Assembly (NCBI GenBank): GCA_963741615.1
Contig: CAVUIU010000026.1
Coordinates: 247,049 to 311,048, forward strand
Length of the DNA stretch: 64,000 bases
Direction of reading: 5' to 3'
From: UBA9676 sp963741615
Lineage (GTDB): Bacteria > Actinomycetota > Actinomycetes > Streptosporangiales > Streptosporangiaceae
The position numbers were made by a program, and so were the translations under genes. The notes under the pieces were generated by a model. That model ran no database searches and was not told the DNA's origin. It was given only the letters and a program-made list of their open reading frames with translations. Shown here piece by piece: positions 45,838 to 54,406 of this stretch (position 1 is the stretch's first letter; every line of letters begins with the position of its first letter).

Positions 45838-46089
45838 ATGGATCAAGCAGGCTTCACCGAAGTCACTGTCACTCCAGCCGACCTGCACGAGGTGGTGTTC
45901 GACGGCACCGCAGTCGTCGTGACCGGCACCGCCGGACACACCCGGGTCACCTTCGTCGGTGACCACCGTCCCACGCGGGAGCTGCTGTTCACGGTCGCCG
46001 AATCGGGCAAGCCGTGCACCGCATATGTCGAGGACTGGCAGATCACCCGCGTCTGCCCGGTCGCCGACGAGGCCGGTGGTGCCCGGTGA
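45838..46089 (+). CDS. Small hypothetical protein of a conjugative-element operon
   Basis: 83 residues from ATG 45838, preceded by GAGGAGGGG. A small beta-rich acidic protein (VVVTGTAGHTRVTFVGDHRP, LLFTVAESGKPCTAYVEDW). It is the first of four genes joined by GTGA overlaps or short gaps. No family recognised; the position next to DUF2637 suggests a role in an integrative element. Confidence 0.65.
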   Translation: MDQAGFTEVTVTPADLHEVVFDGTAVVVTGTAGHTRVTFVGDHRPTRELLFTVAESGKPCTAYVEDWQITRVCPVADEAGGAR

Positions 46090-46361
46090 GCGCCGAACGT
46101 GAGGCCCTGGAGGCCGTCCTGGAGGCGATCGACATCCCACACGCCGCCACGATGGGCGACGAGGAGAAGCGCACCGCGATCCTGGTGGAGCGCGCCGGGC
46201 ACGCGGTGGTGATGCTCAACGCCATCCTCCACGGCGAGCACCCGGCGCCGGACATCCCGTGGTCGGTCGTCTACCTGCGTGCCCGCCTGGCCGAGCACCC
46301 CGCGACCGGCTATACGACGTGGCAAGAGCGGATGGCGGAGCTGGCCGGGGGTGACCGGTGA
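46086..46361 (+). CDS. Small hypothetical protein of a conjugative-element operon
   Basis: 91 residues from GTG 46086, overlapping the previous stop (GTGA). Helical and acidic: REALEAVLEAIDIPHAATMG, then ILVERAGHAVVMLNAILHGE and TTWQERMAELAGGDR. No family recognised. Its stop overlaps the next start. Confidence 0.65.
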   Translation: MSAEREALEAVLEAIDIPHAATMGDEEKRTAILVERAGHAVVMLNAILHGEHPAPDIPWSVVYLRARLAEHPATGYTTWQERMAELAGGDR

Positions 46362-47041
46362 GAGGCGACCGGATGATCAGGGGGCTGACGGCGCTCGCGG
46401 TCCTGGCGGTCGCGGTGATCGCCGCCGTGATCTCGTTCAGCCACATTGAGACGCTGGCACTCGCGAACGGCCAGACGCTGCTGGCATCAAGAGCGCTCCC
46501 GGTCTCCGTCGATGGCGTGATCGTCGTGGCGTCGATGGTCATGCTGGACGCGGCACGCCGGGGTGTCTCCGCACCCGCTCTCGCACGGGTCATGCTCGCG
46601 GCCGGGATACTCGCCACGCTATCCGCCAACGCGGTTTCCGGCGCGGGCCATGGGCCCCTTGGTGTCGCGGTCGCGGCATGGCCAGCCATCGCCTTTATCG
46701 GGTGCGCCGAAACCTTCTTCGTCATGGTCCGGGGACGGTCGCGGAGCGTACCTGAGGCCTCTCCGGCAGCCGCACCTGAAGCAGTGCCGGAGACAGTGAC
46801 TCAGGCCGTCCCTGTGTCCCGCACGGGTACACCCAGGCCACTGTCCCCGAGGCGCTCCACCCGTCGGCGGGTAGTCGCGCCCGAGGTTGTGTTCGCCCAG
46901 GAGCTGGCGGCCGGAGTCGTGCCGTCCATCCGCACCGTGAAGCGGGAGCTGCGCGTCGGCCAGGACCGTGCCGTGCAAATTCGCGGCCAACTCGAAGGCC
47001 TGCTGGCGGCACGCAGCGCGACAGTTGAAGTAGCGAGCTGA
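46358..47041 (+). CDS. DUF2637 domain-containing membrane protein
   Basis: 227 residues from GTG 46358 (GTGA overlap with the previous gene). The N-terminal half has four membrane helices in the DUF2637 pattern: LAVLAVAVIAAVISFSHIET, LPVSVDGVIVVASMVMLDAA and HGPLGVAVAAWPAIAFIGCA. The C-terminal half is Pro/Arg-rich, ending with a helix-turn-helix-like GVVPSIRTVKRELRVGQDR. DUF2637 proteins are typical of actinomycete plasmids and integrative elements. Confidence 0.8.
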   Translation: MRGDRMIRGLTALAVLAVAVIAAVISFSHIETLALANGQTLLASRALPVSVDGVIVVASMVMLDAARRGVSAPALARVMLAAGILATLSANAVSGAGHGPLGVAVAAWPAIAFIGCAETFFVMVRGRSRSVPEASPAAAPEAVPETVTQAVPVSRTGTPRPLSPRRSTRRRVVAPEVVFAQELAAGVVPSIRTVKRELRVGQDRAVQIRGQLEGLLAARSATVEVAS

Positions 47042-47052
47042 GGGGGATCGCG

Positions 47053-47667
47053 ATGTCGTTCAATCCGTACGGCTACACCGACCCGTATGAGGCCTCACGC
47101 GGGCAGCAGGCGTTCCCGCTGCTGCCGCCTTCATCCACGCCGCTGCAGCCGTCGCTGCCGGTCGGCCCTGCCGGGCCCTTCACCGCGCCGCTGCCGGTGG
47201 TCCAGGACGGACCTCTCGCAGGCCTGCAGGACCAGCTTGCCGGGGTCCTGAACACCGCCGACAGCCACCACGTGTACGTGCCAGGCCCCGGTGGGACGAT
47301 GCTGACCTACCCGCGTGGCCGTCAGCCTTCGGTCGCCCGCGACATGGCGTACGGCGCTGCGGCCGGATTCGGGGCGTGGCTGGTCTGGAGGCAGATGAAG
47401 CGCCGAAAGGCCATCAAGAATGAGTACACGACGCCGACGGCCCGGTTCTTCCTGATCTGGTGGGCGTTCATGGTCGCCGGATTCGCGCTGAGCATGATGT
47501 GGCCGATGGAGGCCGACTGGTTCCTCGGGATCGCGTTCGTGTCCGGGACGGTGCTCTCGCTGGCCTACCTCGCCTACCGCATTGCTGGCGGCGGCAGGTA
47601 CAACACGAACAGGTCAGGAAGTCCGTGGCGGGATGACCACCGGACAGAGGCGCACCGCTCGCGATAG
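47053..47667 (+). CDS. Hypothetical membrane protein of a conjugative-element operon
   Basis: 204 residues from ATG 47053 (GAGGGGG upstream). Pro-rich N-terminus, then one amphipathic segment with AYGAAAGFGAWLVWRQMKRR and two membrane helices (FFLIWWAFMVAGFALSMMW; LGIAFVSGTVLSLAYLAYRI). It is the last gene of the operon; a hairpin terminator follows 20 bp after the stop. Confidence 0.7.
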   Translation: MSFNPYGYTDPYEASRGQQAFPLLPPSSTPLQPSLPVGPAGPFTAPLPVVQDGPLAGLQDQLAGVLNTADSHHVYVPGPGGTMLTYPRGRQPSVARDMAYGAAAGFGAWLVWRQMKRRKAIKNEYTTPTARFFLIWWAFMVAGFALSMMWPMEADWFLGIAFVSGTVLSLAYLAYRIAGGGRYNTNRSGSPWRDDHRTEAHRSR

Positions 47668-47687
47668 CCTCGGCAGCACCTCCACAC

Positions 47688-47719
47688 AGGGCCCTGGGAG
47701 GGAAGGCTCCCGGGGCCTT
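47688..47719 (+). terminator. Hairpin terminator of the conjugative-element operon
   Basis: AGGGCCCTGGGAG (47688-47700) pairs with CTCCCGGGGCCTT (47707-47719), with two G-T pairs, around a 6-nt loop. Confidence 0.65.
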
Positions 47720-47960
47720 CTGCTGTCTAGGCTGCGTGCTTGACCACCGTGCGGCGCTCGGGCCTGCCGAGGTGCTTGCGAGCCCACGCCTGCCACTCCG
47801 GGCCAGCGTGGCCAGCGGCTAATCCTGCAGCCGCACTTCGTTAGGGAGCCTGGCGTGGTTCCGTGCGGTGAGGAAGCCGCCTCATCCTTCAGTTGGTGAT
47901 CTTGACGGACTGGGGGTTTGTCCTGAGCCGTAACGTTCCCGGGACGGTCCGGGCGTAGCG

Positions 47961-49214
47961 TTGCGCCCTGTGGGGGAGGCGCAGCCAGCGGACGGGCGGG
48001 CACCGGCAGCGGAGAACGCTGTCCGCCGCTTCCGTTTGGCATCTCCGGTGACGGCGGTGGTCCTCGGCGCGGTGGCGCTCGGGCTAACTGCCTTGTACGT
48101 CCCGCTCGCCTGGCCCGCCCGCGACTTTTCGGATGGATGGCAGGTTCTGCTGGGCTTCCTGGCGTTCACGCTGCCGGGAGTGGTGGTGGCGCGGCGGCAG
48201 CCGGGCAACCCGATCGGCTGGATTCTGATCGGCCTGGGGGTGTACTTCGGCTTCGAGACCGACGCCGGGCGCTATGCGGTCTTCGACTATCACTTCCACC
48301 ACGGGGGCCTGCCGTTCGGCCCGGTCGCGGCCCTGGTCGCCTCGGCGCTGTGGACCGGGGAGTTCCTGGTACTCCCGCTGGTCATCTTGCTGTTCCCCGA
48401 TGGCCGCCTGCCCCGGCGCTGGCGGATGGTGCTGTGGGCCTATCTCGCCGACGCCGCCTTGCTGGCCGCGCTCGTCCTTGCCGTCAACGCGCGGGCGATG
48501 GCGGCACAGCCGGTCGCGGTGGACGGGGCTGGCCAGCTGATCAAGCAGCCCAACTTTGGGGGCGTGCTCATGGCAGTGGTGGTCGCCGTCGCGGTCGCCT
48601 TGCCCGTGTTCTGGGTTTCCTTCGTGGCCCGGCAGGTCCTCAGCTGGCGGCGGGCGACTGGCGAGCGGAGGCAGCAGCTCAAATGGCTGATGAGCGGGGC
48701 TGCCGTCACCGTTGTGGGACTGGCGGGGATTTTCGGGTTCGGTTTCAGCTCCAGCCCGATCTGGCTCACCTTGCAAATCGTCTCGTTCTTCGCCAGCTTC
48801 GCCCTGCCGGTCGCCATCAGTGTCGCGATCCTGAAGTACCGGCTATATGACATCGACCGGATCATCAGCCGCACCCTGGCCTATGCGATCGTGACCGGCG
48901 TGCTGATTGGCGTCTACGTGGGTGTCGTGCTGCTGGCGACCCGGGTGCTGCCGTTCCACACCCCGGTGGCGGTGGCGGGCGCGACCCTGCTCGCCGCAGC
49001 GTTGTTCAACCCGTTGCGCCAACGGGTTCAGCGGATGGTGGACCGCCGGTTCAACCGGGCACGGTATGACGCCGACCGGACTATCGCCGCATTCGCGGCG
49101 CGGCTCCAAGACGCCGTGGACCTGGATGCGGTCCAAGATGACCTGGCCGGTGTCGTGCACCGGGCCCTGGAACCCGCCCACGTATCGGTGTGGACCAGGG
49201 GAGGCGCGCAGTGA
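47961..49214 (+). CDS. Multi-pass membrane sensor protein without a kinase domain
   Basis: 417 residues from TTG 47961 (GTG 47970 is also possible). About eight hydrophobic helices with conserved arginine/proline turns (VVVARRQPGNPIGWILIGLG, VILLFPDGRLPRRWRMVLWA). A membrane-proximal helical linker FNRARYDADRTIAAFAARLQ and the end DDLAGVVHRALEPAHVSVW follow. This is the membrane module that precedes histidine kinases or GAF domains in many actinomycetes, but no kinase follows here. It is followed by a tandem paralogue with a GTGA overlap. Confidence 0.7.
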   Translation: MRPVGEAQPADGRAPAAENAVRRFRLASPVTAVVLGAVALGLTALYVPLAWPARDFSDGWQVLLGFLAFTLPGVVVARRQPGNPIGWILIGLGVYFGFETDAGRYAVFDYHFHHGGLPFGPVAALVASALWTGEFLVLPLVILLFPDGRLPRRWRMVLWAYLADAALLAALVLAVNARAMAAQPVAVDGAGQLIKQPNFGGVLMAVVVAVAVALPVFWVSFVARQVLSWRRATGERRQQLKWLMSGAAVTVVGLAGIFGFGFSSSPIWLTLQIVSFFASFALPVAISVAILKYRLYDIDRIISRTLAYAIVTGVLIGVYVGVVLLATRVLPFHTPVAVAGATLLAAALFNPLRQRVQRMVDRRFNRARYDADRTIAAFAARLQDAVDLDAVQDDLAGVVHRALEPAHVSVWTRGGAQ

Positions 49215-50434
49215 CCGGGGTCAACGTCTCGGGCCGCTTCCGGTTGGCATCGCCCACCACCGCGCTGGTGCTGGGCGGCGTGCTGCTGGTCTTGATGATC
49301 GCCGATGTGCCCCTGGCCCGCCTGGCACACCAGAGCGTGAACGCCAGCAGCGGCTCGCTGCCGGTCTGGTTCTCGGCTGCCTTCGGGGTGGTGGGGTTCG
49401 TCGTGGCCTGGCGCAAGCCACGCAACCCGCTGGGGTGGGCCATCCTCGGGCTGGCGGCCTTCTTCGCGCTGAGCGAGGACGCCAGTTTCTATACCGTGGC
49501 CGACTACCGGCTGCGGCACGGGGGGCTGCCGCTGGGCTGGCTGGCGCTGCTCGCGCAGCCTGGCTGGGCACCGGCGATCGTGCTCCTCGGGCTGGTGTTC
49601 CTGCTGTTTCCCGATGGCCAGCCGCCGTCACCGCGCTGGCGGTGGGTGCTGTGGGCCTATCTCGCCGTGGGCAGCCTGTGGATCGCCAGCGCCTTCACCT
49701 TGACCGTGGGCGCCATCATCGGCCACCACCTGCGGGTGGATCCCAGCGGCACCCTCGTAGCCCTGGACAACACCGCCCACAACGCGGCGTGGTGGAATGC
49801 GGTGACACTCGTGGGCGCGGTGGTGCTGGCGGTGTGCTGGCTGGCATCGCTGACCGCCCAGGCGCTCAGCTACCGGCGCTCGTCCGGGGAACGGCGCCAG
49901 CAGCTGAAGTGGCTGCTAACCGGAACGGCCATCGGCGGCGCCTGCCTCGCGATCAGCCTCACCAGCGGAAGTCGGTCCGGTTTCCTGCATATTTTGAGCA
50001 TTGTCGCCATCGTGGGGGGCCTGGCGCTCCCGCTGGCCATCGGTGTGGCGATCTTCAGGTACCGCTTGTTCGACATCGACCGGCTGATCTCCCGGACCCT
50101 GGCGTATGCGATCGTGACCGCCCTGCTCATCGGCGTGTACGCGGGGATCGTGCTGCTGGCGACCCAGGTCGTGTCGATCACCACGCCAGTCGCGGTGGCG
50201 GCGGCGACCCTCGCGGCGGCGGCATTGTTCAACCCGCTGCGGCGGCGGGTGCAGCGGATCGTGGACCGGCGGTTCAACCGGGCCCGGTATGACGCCGACA
50301 AGACCGTGGCCGCGTTCGCGGCCCGGCTGCAAGACGCGGTGGACCTGGATGCGGTCCAAGATGACCTGGCCGGTGTCGTGCACCAGGCCCTGGAACCCGC
50401 CCACGTATCGGTGTGGATCAGCCAACGCGACTGA
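49211..50434 (+). CDS. Multi-pass membrane sensor protein without a kinase domain (paralogue)
   Basis: 407 residues from GTG 49211. It shares the whole architecture of its neighbour, including GFVVAWRKPRNPLGWAILG, LFDIDRLISRTLAYAIVTAL and the C-terminal DDLAGVVHQALEPAHVSVW. Local near-identity at the DNA level in the C-terminal linker suggests recent duplication or gene conversion. Function is unknown; it may act as a heterodimer with the first copy. Confidence 0.7.
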   Translation: MTGVNVSGRFRLASPTTALVLGGVLLVLMIADVPLARLAHQSVNASSGSLPVWFSAAFGVVGFVVAWRKPRNPLGWAILGLAAFFALSEDASFYTVADYRLRHGGLPLGWLALLAQPGWAPAIVLLGLVFLLFPDGQPPSPRWRWVLWAYLAVGSLWIASAFTLTVGAIIGHHLRVDPSGTLVALDNTAHNAAWWNAVTLVGAVVLAVCWLASLTAQALSYRRSSGERRQQLKWLLTGTAIGGACLAISLTSGSRSGFLHILSIVAIVGGLALPLAIGVAIFRYRLFDIDRLISRTLAYAIVTALLIGVYAGIVLLATQVVSITTPVAVAAATLAAAALFNPLRRRVQRIVDRRFNRARYDADKTVAAFAARLQDAVDLDAVQDDLAGVVHQALEPAHVSVWISQRD

Positions 50435-50811
50435 GACCGGCTGCCATCGACTCCGCCGCCCCCATCACGTACGGCCGGGCGCGGCGTCGTGGGCCGGGGC
50501 CGGGCCAAGGTCCCGGCTTGAGTGGGCGTTGCCGTGGGCTCCTGAGCGACAGGGACAGTCCGCACCAGCGGGTACCGTAGGCCCGGCACCCGGGGCCGGG
50601 CGTTTGGGGGGCACACCCGGCCCCGGGTCCGGGGACTGGATGGACGTTACCCCCAAACTGCCTGGGCGAACGGGCTTTGCTGGGCCTTTGCCGGGTTTCG
50701 CCAATCCTTCCCATGGCCGCGCTCAGCTCGTGGCCCAGGCGTGTGCTGGTTGGCTCGCTGGTGCTCATGTCCGGCGCGGACGCGAACCTCCACCCTGAGG
50801 TCTGCAGCGGG
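50435..50811. other. Intergenic with a terminator-like hairpin
   Basis: About 380 bp. The only clear structure is the hairpin at 50588-50628. Confidence 0.4.
50588..50628. terminator. 13-bp perfect GC hairpin
   Basis: ACCCGGGGCCGGG (50588-50600) pairs perfectly with 50616-50628 around a 15-nt loop, about 150 bp after the second sensor gene. No T-tract. Confidence 0.5.
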
Positions 50812-51240
50812 CTATTGGCCGCGAGACGGCATGACGGCGGTGTTCTGGAAGGCCAGGATGCGCCACCCATTCGGGCCTTCGCGCCCCATCACGTAACTCA
50901 TCACACCCAGCGCAGGCGCGAGGGGTTGGCCGTCGAGACCTGCGGCGTCGGCCAGCTCGATGACAGCGTGAACGATCGCTAGTTCGGGAGACACCCGCCG
51001 GACCGCGACGTCTTTCTTAGTGAAGCGGCTTTTCCCGAAGACGCTGCGATGTCGCTCCGCCAGCACCGGCTCAAAAGCCGCCCGGCCCTTGAACCAATTG
51101 CCGAACACATCGATGAAGTCTGCATCATCGGCAAACAGGTCACCGAGGGCACTCATGTCATGGCCGTTCCAGGCATCGACGAACAGGGCGACGACAGTGC
51201 CAGGGTCACTCCCGTCCGACGATGGGTGCCCGCTGGTCAT
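50812..51240 (-). CDS. SnoaL-like / SgcJ-EcaC family protein (NTF2 fold)
   Basis: 142 residues from ATG 51240. Typical NTF2-like fold blocks: VVALFVDAWNGHDMSALGDL, FADDADFIDVFGNWFKGRAA, FTKKDVAVRRVSPELAIVHA and GVMSYVMGREGPNGWRILAF, ending FQNTAVMP. The family uses the cone-shaped pocket for varied small molecules; no substrate can be named. The frame continues far upstream but the extension lacks coding features. Confidence 0.8.
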   Translation of the reverse strand: MTSGHPSSDGSDPGTVVALFVDAWNGHDMSALGDLFADDADFIDVFGNWFKGRAAFEPVLAERHRSVFGKSRFTKKDVAVRRVSPELAIVHAVIELADAAGLDGQPLAPALGVMSYVMGREGPNGWRILAFQNTAVMPSRGQ

Positions 51241-51798
51241 GGCGGGTAAGCCTACCGCCCACGGGAGCCGCGATCCACGACGCGAGGAAGCTTGACTGAA
51301 CCGCCTCGGTGAGTCAGGGCACCCCGGAGCGTTCGGACAGTCCCGATTCAGGACTGGCCCCTCGATGCGAACTCTGTCCACGCCGTCGATAGTGGTCGTT
51401 GCCGCCGGTCGGCAACTGAAACAGGGCGCATGCGGATGGTGATAGGCGCTCCGGTTGCTGCACGCACTGCTGCACTCGGCAAGAAGCCCGCCCGGCGACG
51501 AGGGCGGTGGAACAAGGCCAGTGTGCTCCTGTATGACGAACTCCAGACGCTGCTGCAAGAGATCGCAGACAAAGTTGACGCCTGGACAGGCCAAGGGCGT
51601 AGGTCTTCGAACCCCGGCTCGCCCGGCGTCGGTGGAGGTCGCGAACCCCGCTGTTTGCAGTCGTTGTGTCGGCTGATTCCTGCTTGGTTGCAGGGTGTTC
51701 GCCGCCTGCGGTTGCCAGCTTGGGTTGCCCGAGGCTGCTTGACTCGGTTCGAGCTTCACGATGAGCTTGCGGAATCCGGGCGAGCAGGAGGCCGATCC
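51241..51798. other. Intergenic, nothing recognised
   Basis: About 560 bp. Open frames exist on both strands but none has a ribosome-binding site and recognisable content. The T-arm-like TTCGAACCCCGG near 51607 does not fold into a tRNA. Confidence 0.35.
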
Positions 51799-52167
51799 AT
51801 GGGGCGATTGGTGGTTGAGGCGCGGGGCACGGCCGCAGAGGGACCAGTCGTCCAAGGGGTCGCCGCCGCTGGCAACAGCGACCCGATGGACCTCGTCGTC
51901 TCGGTCACCGACGCCGACGGCGTGCCCATCAGCGGCCTGGCTGCCGCCGACTTCTTCATCGACGCCAAGATCGTGGGCGCGGGTGGCTCGCAGGTGGAGA
52001 TCGCCCTGACGGGTGGCGGCCAGCACGGCGACTACGCGCTGCAGATTGTCCCGGTTACCTACCAGGGCACCCAGTACACCTGGGCGTTCGGGCGGTACAT
52101 CTTCTTCCTCGCCGTCACCCGTGGAGCCGACCAGGGGCAGACCGTCTGCGCCGTGTTCGTCCACTAA
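51799..52167 (+). CDS. Small beta-rich hypothetical protein
   Basis: 122 residues from ATG 51799, with CAGGAGG eight bases upstream. Contains PMDLVVSVTDADGVPISGLA and ALQIVPVTYQGTQYTWAFGR, alternating polar and hydrophobic residues as in an Ig-like or jelly-roll domain. No signal peptide. It faces the next gene tail to tail. Confidence 0.65.
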   Translation: MGRLVVEARGTAAEGPVVQGVAAAGNSDPMDLVVSVTDADGVPISGLAAADFFIDAKIVGAGGSQVEIALTGGGQHGDYALQIVPVTYQGTQYTWAFGRYIFFLAVTRGADQGQTVCAVFVH

Positions 52168-52243
52168 GCCACTATCGGGCGTGACCGCTGGCATGCCATC
52201 TCCACACCGGGCGGCCGGGATGGTGCATGACGAGCGGTCCACC

Positions 52244-52579
52244 TCACCCGATGATCTGGAAGGAGAGCAGGCGGCACCGCCAGTCGAAGCTGATGTTCGG
52301 CGCAGGCTGGCCATTGGCACCCCAGGTGGACACAACGATCTGAAGGTCGCTGAAGCTGCCGGGGGCACCTGGATTCGGTACCAGGGTATGCGTCATCGTC
52401 GCGTAGCACGGTGTCTGTGTATTCGGCGTCACCACCAGGCTGACTGGCTCGGCGAAAGAGTTGACCGTACTGCAAATGACATCGGTCAGCAGGAACGTGC
52501 GCTTCCCGCTGGCATCGGTTGACGAGCTACTACTCACATCGAGGAAGCTTGCCCCAAGTGTGCTCGCTGAACGTCCCAC
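52244..52579 (-). CDS. Small beta-rich hypothetical protein
   Basis: 111 residues from GTG 52579 (a later start is possible). Contains KRTFLLTDVICSTVNSFAEP and FSDLQIVVSTWGANGQPAPN, with three Cys. Looks like a beta-sandwich, without signal peptide. No family recognised. Convergent with 51799-52167 (76-bp gap). Confidence 0.55.
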   Translation of the reverse strand: MGRSASTLGASFLDVSSSSSTDASGKRTFLLTDVICSTVNSFAEPVSLVVTPNTQTPCYATMTHTLVPNPGAPGSFSDLQIVVSTWGANGQPAPNISFDWRCRLLSFQIIG

Positions 52580-52744
52580 CGGATGTCCAGACCGTCCGCT
52601 CTGGTCCGACGTCGTCCGGCCAGTCTGTGAGAAAGCTGTGAGACGGTGGCGGTCATCCGCTAGGGAGCTGCCCGCTCAGCACTGCTCAGCCCGTCCTGTC
52701 GGTTTCAAGAAGGCCGTGACAGTCCTGGTGGCCCGTCGATGCTG

Positions 52745-53101
52745 TCAATACGGGCTGTTCCGAGGAGGCGTTTCCGCGCCTCGCTCAGACCGACGCCATT
52801 CCAGGTCAGCCCGGTGAAGCTCCCCGTGAGCAACCGTGAGAATCTCAGCCCAGCCGCTGGGCGAGCGGACGAGGTTAACCTGCGCGGCAGTTCCTGTCGG
52901 AGCCTGCGGCCGGGTGACCTTCGGCTCGGGCAAAGCTGCAGGTGGCTGCCACCATCCCTGGACATTCCGCCGAGCTATACGTGCGGCATAGGTATTACGG
53001 CGGGTCTGCTGGCCGTACACATAAGGCACAGGCTCAGGTAGGCCATTTTGTGATGAGGCGCGCTGGCGAGGTGCGACGTGCACTGCCCTGATCGCGGTCA
53101 T
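52745..53101 (-). CDS. Hypothetical protein
   Basis: 118 residues from ATG 53101 (GGGAAGAAGAG upstream). Arg-, Gln- and Pro-rich N-terminal part (VPYVYGQQTRRNTYAARIAR), then QVNLVRSPSGWAEILTVAHG. No family recognised. The frame is open to 53335, but the upstream part is not gene-like. Confidence 0.45.
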   Translation of the reverse strand: MTAIRAVHVAPRQRASSQNGLPEPVPYVYGQQTRRNTYAARIARRNVQGWWQPPAALPEPKVTRPQAPTGTAAQVNLVRSPSGWAEILTVAHGELHRADLEWRRSERGAETPPRNSPY

Positions 53102-53484
53102 GAACTCTTCTTCCCCTGCGGTACCGCCCGCCGCTGACCGCATGAGCTGAGTACGATCACGCGAGTCCCTGCGAGTCGCAGACCCTGGGCCTCGTTCGTA
53201 CCTCCGGGCGGGCCTCTGGTGACTCGGAGTGGGTGCCTTCGAGTCTACGTGAGATGTGCACGCGGTTCGGTTCGAGATCAGTGTTACGGCCTGTACGTCC
53301 AGGGCCCTGAACGGGCTCGAACCGCGAATGATCATGGAAAGTCACTCAGGCGCCGGGTTCGAACTCCCAACGTGGGCATAGCCGACGGTTTTACAGGGAG
53401 TCGGCGGCGTCGCAGGCTAAGGTCTGCTGACCTGCGATGCAGCCGTTTCGGTGCGTAAAGACGGGCGTTCTCGTTTCGCCATGG
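53102..53484. other. Intergenic with a tRNA-Tyr-like 3' half
   Basis: About 380 bp. It contains the tRNA-like sequence at 53350-53407 (minus strand); the rest shows nothing recognisable. Confidence 0.35.
53350..53407 (-). other. tRNA-Tyr-like 3' half (possible attachment-site relic)
   Basis: Read on the minus strand: CTCCCTGTAAAACCGTCGGC, then TATGCCCACG and GGGAGTTCGAACCCGGCGCC. Order and spacing match the anticodon loop (GTA), the variable arm and the T-arm of a class II tRNA-Tyr. The anticodon and T stems do not pair properly and the 5' half is not found, so it is not a functional gene. A relic of an integration site is possible. Confidence 0.25.
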
Positions 53485-53922
53485 TTACGAAGCGTCCCCT
53501 TGCGCGGCCATGTCAGCCAGACCTACCGGATAGAGGGGCGGGCTGGCTGCCTCAGGCATCCGCCAGATCACGCGGGTCATGCCACCATCATCCAGAATGG
53601 TCTGCTCAGGTATCTCGTAGGCAGCCTCATCAGCGAAGGCGGCGGTGAAGATGAAGACGATCTCGTGCTGAGTGGCGGCGTCCCACTGAAAGATGTTCTC
53701 CAGCACGCCCGCCAGCCGCACTCCGGTGAGCGCCTGCCCGATCTCCTCCTGAAACTCGCGGTGCACCGTATCCAGCGCGTACTCGCCGAACTCGACATGA
53801 CCGCCGAGTGGCCGGTGAAACAGCGCACCGGACGGGCTTGCCCCCTCAGACACCAGCAGCGCGCCGTCGCGTGGCCGCTGGATTAGCGCCATCGCCTTGA
53901 CTACCTGGCCTCTGGGTTCCAC
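53485..53922 (-). CDS. NUDIX hydrolase
   Basis: 145 residues. The Nudix box is complete: GGHVEFGEYALDTVHREFQE followed by EIG. The preceding GALFHRPLGG and the later VFIFTAAFADEAAYEIPEQT fit the fold. It would hydrolyse a nucleoside diphosphate linked to another moiety; the substrate is not evident. The start is GTG 53922 or ATG 53892. Confidence 0.87.
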   Translation of the reverse strand: MEPRGQVVKAMALIQRPRDGALLVSEGASPSGALFHRPLGGHVEFGEYALDTVHREFQEEIGQALTGVRLAGVLENIFQWDAATQHEIVFIFTAAFADEAAYEIPEQTILDDGGMTRVIWRMPEAASPPLYPVGLADMAAQGDAS

Positions 53923-54406
53923 CCGGTTGTCGTATCACACCGCGCCGAGGCTGCGTGTAAGCCCCGGCCCGACTGCCCGGACCGTCAGCTTGGGAAGTCT
54001 GTGGTGCTGCCCGCCTGCCACCTGCTGATTTCGTTACCTGCGGGGATCTTGCTGGTCTGACCGTGAGCGACCGTGACTACCCGCAAGTGCTCCTCTCATC
54101 GGGCACGCAGCGGGCACGGTCGCGGTTCGCGAGGTCACCGAGGCTCGTTCACCCGGTTGGCTCCCAGCAGGCGCTGGCGGGGACTGAGTTCGGTGGGATC
54201 ACGCAGTTCCACGAACGGATACTGTCCGTGAAAATCTGCGAAGGCCTCCCGATCGACTGCCCCGCCATCACGCGGCCCGCCGTGCCGGGGACCGCTGGTG
54301 GAGGATGGTCTGGGAGAGTGACGCTACCCTCCTGGCCCCGGTCCGCTGCCGTGGCAATGGGGCACGGTCGGCCCCAGATTAAGGCATTGCGAAAGGCGCA
54401 GGGTAA
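53923..54406. other. Intergenic, nothing recognised
   Basis: About 480 bp upstream of a lower-GC gene. No supported gene. Confidence 0.35.

Noticed and set aside
51600..51640. T-arm-like TTCGAACCCCGG as a tRNA gene
   Set aside because: No acceptor, D or anticodon stems could be assembled around it on either strand.
50812..52368. A 518-residue reading of the SnoaL-like gene
   Set aside because: Only the last 142 codons have family features; the upstream part overlaps intergenic DNA and the gene on the other strand.
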